In this document: positions 5,774 to 11,417 of the stretch, in pieces
How positions within the stretch are numbered: position 1 is the stretch's first letter
How the letters are laid out: the number at the start of each line of letters is the position of its first letter
Assembly: GCA_023150055.1 (NCBI GenBank)
Contig: JAKLLP010000037.1
Coordinates: 1 to 11,417, forward strand
Origin: Gammaproteobacteria bacterium
GTDB lineage: Bacteria > Pseudomonadota > Gammaproteobacteria > Steroidobacterales > GCA-2729495
Direction: 5' to 3'
Length of the DNA stretch: 11,417 bases
Made by a program: the position numbers and the translations under genes
The notes under the pieces: generated by a model
The model's input: the letters and a program-made list of their open reading frames with translations, nothing else
Database searches by the model: none
Told to the model about the DNA's origin: nothing

Positions 5774-7141
5774 ATGAGTTTTCTGGTCTCAGCAGCGGCA
5801 TTCCTCGTGGCGATAGGCATTCTCGTGGCTGTCCACGAATACGGCCATTTCATGGCTGCGCGCCTTCTCGGGGTCCGGGTGCTGCGTTTCTCGATTGGCT
5901 TTGGCCGTCCGCTGTGGTTACGGCGGGCCGGCGCCGACCGCACTGAATACTGTATTTCCGCGATGCCGTTCGGCGGCTATGTGAAGCTGCTGGATGAGCG
6001 CGATTGTCCGGTCGCCCCTGGCGAGCAGCACCGTGCCTTCAACCGCCAGCCGGTCAGCGCGCGGGTGGTGATTCTTGCTGCGGGGCCTGCGTTGAATTTC
6101 GTTTTCGCGATACTCGCCTACTGGTGCATGTTCGTGATCGGCGTGCCCGGTGCCAAACCGATCATCGGGGAGGTGACGCCGGATTCGCTTGCCGAGCGGG
6201 CAGGACTGGTGCGCGAAGAGGAAATCGTGCGGGTAGGTGACCGGGCGACCGCCACGTGGGAGAGCACGGTGGTGGCGATGCTCGACGAGTTGCTCGAGAA
6301 GGGCGACATCGGCCTCGTCGTCCGTGATGCGCGCGGCAATGAGCGCTCGCTCGTGCTCAGGGCCGCCGGGCGCGCTTCGGAGCTGACCGAACCCGGTGCG
6401 CTTTTCCCCGGGCTGGGTTTCGCTCCGTGGGCCCCCGAGCTGCCTGCGGTCATTGGCGAGGTGCTGGCGGGTGGGAGCGCCGAGCGCTCGGGGCTGCAGC
6501 CCGGCGATCGGATCCTGAGCGCCGAGAGCAAGCCGGTCGGCACCTGGCCCGAGTGGGTGGAACTGGTCCGGGGCAGGCCAGGGGACACACTCGAGATCTT
6601 GGTGGAACGCGGTGGGCGGACGGTGCCGATCGACCTGCAGATCGACGAGACGGCATCCGAGGACGGCAGCAGGATCGGCCGTATCGGCGCCTCACCTGAG
6701 CTGCCGGAGCAGCTCTACGCGGCGGCACGCGCGATGGAGCGTTATGGTGTCGTCGAGGGACTTGGCCGGGCTCTGCAGAAGACCTGGCAGATGTCGAGCC
6801 TGACGTTGCGCATGATGATGCGCATGGTCACCGGCGATGTCTCGGTCAAGAATATCAGCGGTCCGATCAACATAGCCCAGTATGCGGGCTACAGCGCCAG
6901 CATAGGGCTGACGCCCTTCCTGAGTTTTCTGGCCGTGGTGAGCCTCAGTCTCGGAATCCTGAATCTCCTGCCGGTACCAATGCTCGACGGCGGCCAGATC
7001 GTGTTCCAGCTTGCGGAAGCCGCCAAGGGCTCACCGCTCTCGGAGCGCGCCCAGCTCATAGGGCAGCAGGTCGGTATCGCGCTGCTCCTGCTGCTCATGA
7101 GTTTCGCTTTCTATAACGACCTGTCCCGGCTGCTCGGCTGA
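5774..7141 (+). CDS. rseP: Site-2 metalloprotease RseP (intramembrane zinc protease)
   Basis: RseP cuts the anti-sigma factor RseA within the inner membrane after DegS has made the first cut, releasing sigma E; it also clears signal-peptide remnants. The zinc site is HEYGH (residues 21-25) in the first membrane helix, with the third ligand Asp405 in LDGG (404-407) inside NLLPVPMLDGG. Membrane helices are near 3-22, 96-123, 378-400 and 430-447. Two periplasmic PDZ domains lie between (about 127-200 and 222-292); the second carries the clear SGLQPGDRI motif (239-247). SVKNISGPINIAQ (357-369) is also conserved. The length of 455 matches E. coli (450). Gln408 follows LDGG where E. coli has His; this position varies in the family. 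The start has only AGG (5769-5771) upstream. bamA begins 5 bp after the stop codon. Confidence 0.97.
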   Translation: MSFLVSAAAFLVAIGILVAVHEYGHFMAARLLGVRVLRFSIGFGRPLWLRRAGADRTEYCISAMPFGGYVKLLDERDCPVAPGEQHRAFNRQPVSARVVILAAGPALNFVFAILAYWCMFVIGVPGAKPIIGEVTPDSLAERAGLVREEEIVRVGDRATATWESTVVAMLDELLEKGDIGLVVRDARGNERSLVLRAAGRASELTEPGALFPGLGFAPWAPELPAVIGEVLAGGSAERSGLQPGDRILSAESKPVGTWPEWVELVRGRPGDTLEILVERGGRTVPIDLQIDETASEDGSRIGRIGASPELPEQLYAAARAMERYGVVEGLGRALQKTWQMSSLTLRMMMRMVTGDVSVKNISGPINIAQYAGYSASIGLTPFLSFLAVVSLSLGILNLLPVPMLDGGQIVFQLAEAAKGSPLSERAQLIGQQVGIALLLLLMSFAFYNDLSRLLG

Positions 7142-7146
7142 TTCTG

Positions 7147-9555
7147 ATGCGAAAGCCGGTTGGGCCGGGACTGGACCTGTTCGCGTGCGTGCTCCTCGTG
7201 TGTGCGCTTCTCCCCATGGCGGTGGCCCGTGGCCAGGAGTTGCCGCCGATACGCGATATTCGGGTGGAGGGGCTGCAGCGCATATCCGAGGGCACGGTCT
7301 TCAACTACCTGCCGCTGAATATTGGCGATCAGCCTAATCAGCAGCGTGTCCAGGAAGCGCTCCGCGCGGTCTATGCGACCGGGTTTTTCGATGACATCGA
7401 GTTTCGCTGGGATGATGGGACGCTGGTGATCGCGGTAGCCGAGCGGCCCTCGATCGAAGATTTCACCATCACCGGCAACAAGGACATCAAGACCGAGGAT
7501 CTGACAGAGTCGTTATCGGGAATCGGATTGAAGGCAGGCAGGATCTTCAACCGCTCGGTGCTCGACGAGGTCGAGCAGTCGCTTACGGACCAGTATTTCA
7601 GCCAGGGCAAGTATGCGGCGCGGGTTGCGACGGAGGTCGAGGAACTTCCGGACAACAAGGTGCGCATCGCCATCAAGATCACCGAAGGTGACCGGGCGCG
7701 GATGCGCCAGATCAATATCGTCGGCAATCGCAGCTTCACCGACGACGAGATCCGCGAAAAATTTCAGCTGAAGATGCCGAACTGGTTGTCGTTCATCCGG
7801 CAGGACGACCGTTACTCGCGCGAGGCCCTGCAGGGTGACCTGGAGAGCGTGCGGTCGTTCTACATGGACCAGGGCTTCGCCGATTTTCGTATCGAGTCGA
7901 GCCAGGTTGCCCTGTCGCCAGACAAGAAAAGCATCTATGTCACCATCAACATTGCAGAGGGCGAGCGTTACAAGATCTCCGAAGTGAAGCTGGCTGGCGA
8001 CCTTATACTCACCGAAGAGGAGCTCAATCCATACGTGCTGTTCAAGCCGGGTCAGACCTATTCCCAGCGCGTCATCACCCAGAGCGCGGAACTCATCCGT
8101 CTGCGGCTCGGTGAGGAGGGGTATGCCTTCGCGACCGTGGAGCCTGTTCCCGACCTGGACCGGGAGGAGCGCACGGTCGGCATCACGCTCTACGTCGAAC
8201 CGAAGAACCGCGTATACGTCCGGCGCGTGAACTTCAGTGGCGCATCTGCGGCGAATGACGAGGTTTTTCGCCGCGAGGTGAGGCAGTTCGAGGGAGGGTA
8301 CCTCTCCAACAGCAAGCTCGAGCGCTCGAAGATCCGCCTGCAACGATTGCCGTATGTCGAAAAAGTCGAGTTCAGCACCAATCCGGTGCCGGGTACGCCG
8401 GACCTGGTGGATGTCGACTTCGAGATCGAGGAGGGTTTGCCAGGCCAGTTCGGCGGCGGCATCGGCTACTCGGAATCACAGAAGTTCCTGCTCAACGGGA
8501 GCTTCGTGCACACGAATTTTCTCGGCACCGGTAACCGGGTTGCGGCTGATGTCAGTACCAGCGAGTTCCGGACGATCTACAGCATCTCTCATACCGACCC
8601 GTACACGACCATCGACGAGGTGAGCAGGACGGTCAGCCTGTCGTTCCGCGACATCACCCAGTTCACCTCGGGCGCCTCGGATTTCTCCACTGAGAATTTT
8701 GTGGCATCGGTCGAGTATGGTTATCCGCTGACCGAGTTTCAGCGGCTTATCTTCGGCTTCAACTGGCAGGAGGCGGAGCTGCTCGCCGACTCGTTCAGCA
8801 GCGCGCAGGCCAGGGAATGGGTGCAGAACAATGGCGATACCTACGTGGAGAAGCTCAACGGGGGGGGCGAGTTGTACGGCACGTATTACAGCAGCCTCGG
8901 GCTGGTGGGCGGCTGGGTCTTCGACAGTCGCAACCGGGCCTTGTTTGCCGACCGCGGCGCCCGCCACCGGGTCATCCTGAATTCCACCGTGCCTGGCGCC
9001 GATGTCGAGTTCTACACGGTCAATTACGACGGCGTGCAGTACCTGCCGCTGACCCGCAGCCTGACGGCATCGGTCAACGTCAACCTGAGTTACGGAGGGA
9101 GCCTGGGCGACACTACTTCTCTGGTGCCGTTTCGCAACTATTTCGCGGGTGGGCCGAACACCGTGCGCGGCTACCGCGAGAATTACCTCGGACCCCGGGA
9201 CAGCTTCGGTAACCCCTACGGCGGCAATGCGCTGGTGGCCGCCCAAACGGAGGTGATCCTGCCGATTCCGGAGAAATGGCAGGCCCGGACCCGGGTTACC
9301 CTGTTTTACGATATCGGTAATGTCTTCTCCACGGAGGACGTGAGTTTCACGGCCCCCAACGGCATCACGCCGATCGACTATGATCTGGACCTTGGCGAGT
9401 TGAAGCAGTCGGTGGGCATATCTGCCCAGTGGCTGGCTCCGCTCGGCCTGTTCCGCTTCAGCTACGGCTTCCCCCTGAATTCGGATGACCGGACTGCGCT
9501 GTCCTACGGTGATGACACCGAGCAATTCCAGTTCTCCATCGGCGGGGCGTTCTAG
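7147..9555 (+). CDS. bamA: Outer-membrane protein assembly factor BamA (Omp85)
   Basis: BamA is the core of the BAM complex, which inserts beta-barrel proteins into the outer membrane. An N-terminal signal peptide (hydrophobic core about 10-25, cleavage probably near residues 27-29, PMAVARG) is followed by five POTRA domains, recognisable from repeated starts: IRDIRVEGLQRI (35), SIEDFTITGNKDI (about 101), MRQINIVGNRSF (about 184), YKISEVKLAGDLI (about 275) and VYVRRVNFSGAS (about 355). The barrel begins near 430 and contains VRGY (673-676), the motif in loop 6 that locks inside the barrel, and ends in Phe (FQFSIGGAF), the usual C-terminal signal. The length of 802 is close to E. coli (810). 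No clear Shine-Dalgarno precedes the ATG; with only 5 bp after rseP, translational coupling is likely. A run of eight G occurs at 8860-8867. Confidence 0.98.
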   Translation: MRKPVGPGLDLFACVLLVCALLPMAVARGQELPPIRDIRVEGLQRISEGTVFNYLPLNIGDQPNQQRVQEALRAVYATGFFDDIEFRWDDGTLVIAVAERPSIEDFTITGNKDIKTEDLTESLSGIGLKAGRIFNRSVLDEVEQSLTDQYFSQGKYAARVATEVEELPDNKVRIAIKITEGDRARMRQINIVGNRSFTDDEIREKFQLKMPNWLSFIRQDDRYSREALQGDLESVRSFYMDQGFADFRIESSQVALSPDKKSIYVTINIAEGERYKISEVKLAGDLILTEEELNPYVLFKPGQTYSQRVITQSAELIRLRLGEEGYAFATVEPVPDLDREERTVGITLYVEPKNRVYVRRVNFSGASAANDEVFRREVRQFEGGYLSNSKLERSKIRLQRLPYVEKVEFSTNPVPGTPDLVDVDFEIEEGLPGQFGGGIGYSESQKFLLNGSFVHTNFLGTGNRVAADVSTSEFRTIYSISHTDPYTTIDEVSRTVSLSFRDITQFTSGASDFSTENFVASVEYGYPLTEFQRLIFGFNWQEAELLADSFSSAQAREWVQNNGDTYVEKLNGGGELYGTYYSSLGLVGGWVFDSRNRALFADRGARHRVILNSTVPGADVEFYTVNYDGVQYLPLTRSLTASVNVNLSYGGSLGDTTSLVPFRNYFAGGPNTVRGYRENYLGPRDSFGNPYGGNALVAAQTEVILPIPEKWQARTRVTLFYDIGNVFSTEDVSFTAPNGITPIDYDLDLGELKQSVGISAQWLAPLGLFRFSYGFPLNSDDRTALSYGDDTEQFQFSIGGAF

Positions 9556-9586
9556 AAAAAATTGAAAGACCAGAGGAATCGCGAAA

Positions 9587-10120
9587 ATGAGGAAACATTT
9601 GAATCCGCTCCCGGCGCTGCTGGCAATTCTCGGGCTGGTGCCCGTCGTTGCGATGGGGCAGGCAGCCCCAGCGGTCAAGATCGGGGTGGTCAACTTCGCC
9701 AGGCTTCTGCAGGAGTCCCCGCAGGCGAGGGTTACCCTGAAGTCGCTCGAGGATGAATTCGCCCCGCGCGAGCGCGAGCTGCTGGCTAAGCAGAACGAGC
9801 TCAAGGATCGGCAGGCGAAGCTGCAGAAGGACCTCCCCGTGATGGGTGTGGAGGAGCGACGCAATGCGGAGAGCAAGTTCCGGGATGACGAGCGCGACCT
9901 CGGCCGGCGCCGTAACGAGTTCGTGGAGGACTTCAACGTTCGCCGCGGAGAGGAGGTCAACAAGCTGCAGCGCCAGCTGGTCGAGCAGGTGCAGAAATTC
10001 GGCAAGGAACGCGGTTACGACCTGATCATCGGGGAGGGCATCATTTACGCGACACAAAGTGTCGACCTGACGGCGGAGATCCTCCAGTCGATCGGGGCCG
10101 GTGCGCCCGCAACGCCCTGA
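9587..10120 (+). CDS. skp: Periplasmic chaperone Skp (OmpH family)
   Basis: Skp is a trimeric, jellyfish-shaped chaperone that holds unfolded outer-membrane proteins in the periplasm and delivers them towards BamA. A signal peptide is evident (MRKH, hydrophobic core 8-23, cleavage probably after GQA at residue 26). The mature protein opens with VKIGVVNFARLLQESPQA (30-47), the typical OmpH beginning. A long charged, heptad-like region at about 50-140 forms the coiled-coil tentacles. The C terminus YDLIIGEGIIYATQSVDLTAEIL (144-166) completes the trimer body. At 177 residues it is slightly longer than E. coli Skp (161). GAGGAA (9573-9578) precedes the ATG, 31 bp after bamA. Position between bamA and lpxD is the standard one. 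Confidence 0.95.
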   Translation: MRKHLNPLPALLAILGLVPVVAMGQAAPAVKIGVVNFARLLQESPQARVTLKSLEDEFAPRERELLAKQNELKDRQAKLQKDLPVMGVEERRNAESKFRDDERDLGRRRNEFVEDFNVRRGEEVNKLQRQLVEQVQKFGKERGYDLIIGEGIIYATQSVDLTAEILQSIGAGAPATP

Positions 10121-10150
10121 GGAGCAGGCGGCATTGAACGGGGCGCGCTC

Positions 10151-11188
10151 ATGCAAATGACGCTCGGCATGCTCGCCGTGCGCCACGGCTGTGAACTGCG
10201 CGGTGACCCGGATGCGGTAGTCACCCACGTGGCGACACTTGCGGCTGCCGAGCCCGGGTCCCTGGCATTTCTGGCCAATCCCCAGTACCGAAGCCAGTTG
10301 CCGCAGACGCGGGCGACTGCAGTGGTGCTGTCGGCGGCGGATGCCGAAGCCTGCCCGGTGGGCTGCCTGCTCAGTGCCAATCCGTACCTGAGCTACGCTG
10401 CCATGGCCGCCGATCTGCACCCCCCGGCTGTGCTTTCCCCGGGCGTGGCTGCCGGCGCCCGCGTGGCCCCCGACGGCAAGGTGCCCTTAAGTTGCCAGAT
10501 CGAAGCCGGGGCGGTCATCTCATCGGGCGCGCGCCTCGGGGAGCAGGTTTATGTCGGGCCGAACGCCGTGATAGGGGCTGAATGCGTGGTCGGCGACGGC
10601 ACCCGCATCATGGCCGCTGCGGTGCTCTACGAGAGGACGCGGATCGGGCGCCGCTGTCTCGTGCATTCGGGGGTGGTCCTCGGCGCGGATGGTTTCGGGA
10701 TTGCCAGGGACAGCAGTGGCGCGTGGACGAAGGTGCCGCAGGTTGGCAGTGTAGTCATCGGCGACGATGTGGAAGTCGGCGCCAATACGACCATCGACCG
10801 CGGCGCCATCGGGGATACCGTCATAGGCAACGGCGTCAAGCTGGACAACCAGATACAGATCGGCCACAACGTCACGATCGGTGAACACACGGTAATCGCT
10901 GCATTCGCCGGGGTGTCGGGCAGCACGCATATCGGCGCCCGCTGCATCATCGGGGGTGCGGCCCGTTTTGCGGGGCACCTGGAAATCGCCGACGATGTCG
11001 TGATTGGCGGCGACGCCAAGGTCACCCACTCGATTTCACAGCCGGGAGTTTATGGCGGTACCATCCCGGCGGGCGAGGCCAGACAGTGGCGCAAGAATGC
11101 CGTGCGCTTCGGGCAGCTCGACGAGCTTGCCAAGCGGCTGCAACGGCTGGAGCAGTTGGTGAAGACGCTGACCGGCGGCAGACAGTGA
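10151..11188 (+). CDS. lpxD: UDP-3-O-acylglucosamine N-acyltransferase
   Basis: LpxD adds the second 3-hydroxyacyl chain, at the 2-amino group, from acyl-ACP to UDP-3-O-acylglucosamine, the third step of lipid A synthesis in the cytosol. The N-terminal uridine-binding domain (about 1-100) includes [15 protein letters not shown] left-handed beta-helix of hexapeptide repeats follows (about 105-300). [13 protein letters not shown] contains catalytic His239, and [13 protein letters not shown] contains His276, both at the same numbers as in E. coli. The C terminus (about 310-345) forms helices, [16 protein letters not shown]. The length of 345 is normal. The ATG at 10151 was chosen by N-terminal fit; a second ATG lies two codons on and neither has a strong Shine-Dalgarno. 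The stop codon overlaps the lpxA start, and fabZ, normally next, is missing. Confidence 0.97.
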   Translation: MQMTLGMLAVRHGCELRGDPDAVVTHVATLAAAEPGSLAFLANPQYRSQLPQTRATAVVLSAADAEACPVGCLLSANPYLSYAAMAADLHPPAVLSPGVAAGARVAPDGKVPLSCQIEAGAVISSGARLGEQVYVGPNAVIGAECVVGDGTRIMAAAVLYERTRIGRRCLVHSGVVLGADGFGIARDSSGAWTKVPQVGSVVIGDDVEVGANTTIDRGAIGDTVIGNGVKLDNQIQIGHNVTIGEHTVIAAFAGVSGSTHIGARCIIGGAARFAGHLEIADDVVIGGDAKVTHSISQPGVYGGTIPAGEARQWRKNAVRFGQLDELAKRLQRLEQLVKTLTGGRQ

Positions 11189-11417
11189 TACACCCAACGG
11201 CAGTGATTTCTCCGGAGGCGGAGCTGGCCGATGGCGTGGCGGTAGGGCCGTACGCGGTCATCGGGGCGCGGGTTCAGCTCGGCCGTGGCACCGTGATCGG
11301 CGCACACGTGGTCATCAGCGGTCCGACCCGGATCGGCGAAGGTAACCGGATCTTCCAGTTTGCCTCGGTGGGAGAAGAGCCGCAGGACAAGAAATACGAC
11401 GGTGAGGAAACCTTTCT
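11185..11417 (+). CDS. lpxA: UDP-N-acetylglucosamine O-acyltransferase, first 77 codons (gene runs off the right edge)
   Basis: LpxA catalyses the first step of lipid A synthesis, moving a 3-hydroxyacyl chain from ACP to UDP-GlcNAc. The visible part begins [20 protein letters not shown] and continues through hexapeptide repeats, [24 protein letters not shown], to the family motif [21 protein letters not shown]. The catalytic histidine lies beyond the window. The start is a GTG whose last two bases plus the next A form the lpxD stop codon (GTGA, 11185-11188), so translation is probably coupled. This start aligns with family members such as the Pseudomonas enzyme, whose second to fifth residues resemble the ones here. 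No strong Shine-Dalgarno is seen. In most proteobacteria fabZ separates lpxD and lpxA. Confidence 0.95.
   Translation, partial: MIHPTAVISPEAELADGVAVGPYAVIGARVQLGRGTVIGAHVVISGPTRIGEGNRIFQFASVGEEPQDKKYDGEETF

Noticed and set aside
7640..7680. GGAACTT inside bamA as a possible sigma-E -35 box
   Set aside because: No TCTGA/TCAAA-like -10 box lies at 15-17 bp, and the site is internal to POTRA2 coding sequence. I also found no convincing sigma-E promoter upstream of rseP, bamA, skp or lpxD.
8476..10005. Open frame of 509 codons on the minus strand across bamA and skp
   Set aside because: It is antisense to two certain genes, has no recognisable domain and is low in complexity (Arg/Ser-rich at its start). 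Long antisense frames are expected in GC-rich coding DNA.

Overview
This window carries the conserved translation and cell-envelope gene cluster of a Gram-negative bacterium. Gene order, an E. coli-type EF-Ts, Skp next to BamA, and the divergent map/rpsB arrangement point to a GC-rich gammaproteobacterium. I cannot place it more precisely. Codon use and composition look uniform throughout. I see no insertion sequences, phage genes, CRISPR arrays, tRNAs or rRNAs.

Layout. At the left edge, the start of map (methionine aminopeptidase, minus strand) runs off the window. A 318-bp divergent region follows. It holds a well-formed rpsB promoter with an extended -10 and a GC-rich discriminator, and a structured leader of about 120 nt. 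All later genes are on the plus strand: rpsB (S2), tsf (EF-Ts), an intrinsic terminator, pyrH (UMP kinase), frr (ribosome recycling factor), uppS (undecaprenyl-PP synthase), cdsA (CDP-diacylglycerol synthase), rseP (site-2 protease), bamA (outer-membrane assembly), skp (periplasmic chaperone), lpxD, and the first 77 codons of lpxA (lipid A synthesis).

How the genes work together. The first block makes translation factors and UMP kinase. The second makes the lipid carrier (UppS) and the phospholipid precursor (CdsA). The third senses and builds the outer membrane: RseP releases the envelope-stress sigma factor, BamA and Skp fold outer-membrane proteins, and LpxD and LpxA make lipid A. Short gaps and a 4-bp lpxD/lpxA overlap suggest co-transcription from uppS or earlier through lpxA. 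The terminator just before pyrH probably lowers readthrough from the abundant rpsB-tsf transcript.

I did not find a new biological system; this is a housekeeping region. The points worth a second look are two genes missing from their usual places (dxr and fabZ), a charge-segregated C-terminal tail on S2, a candidate pseudoknot in the rpsB leader that touches the Shine-Dalgarno sequence, a terminator abutting the pyrH ribosome-binding site, and twin hairpins plus a tiny possible ORF in the cdsA-rseP gap.
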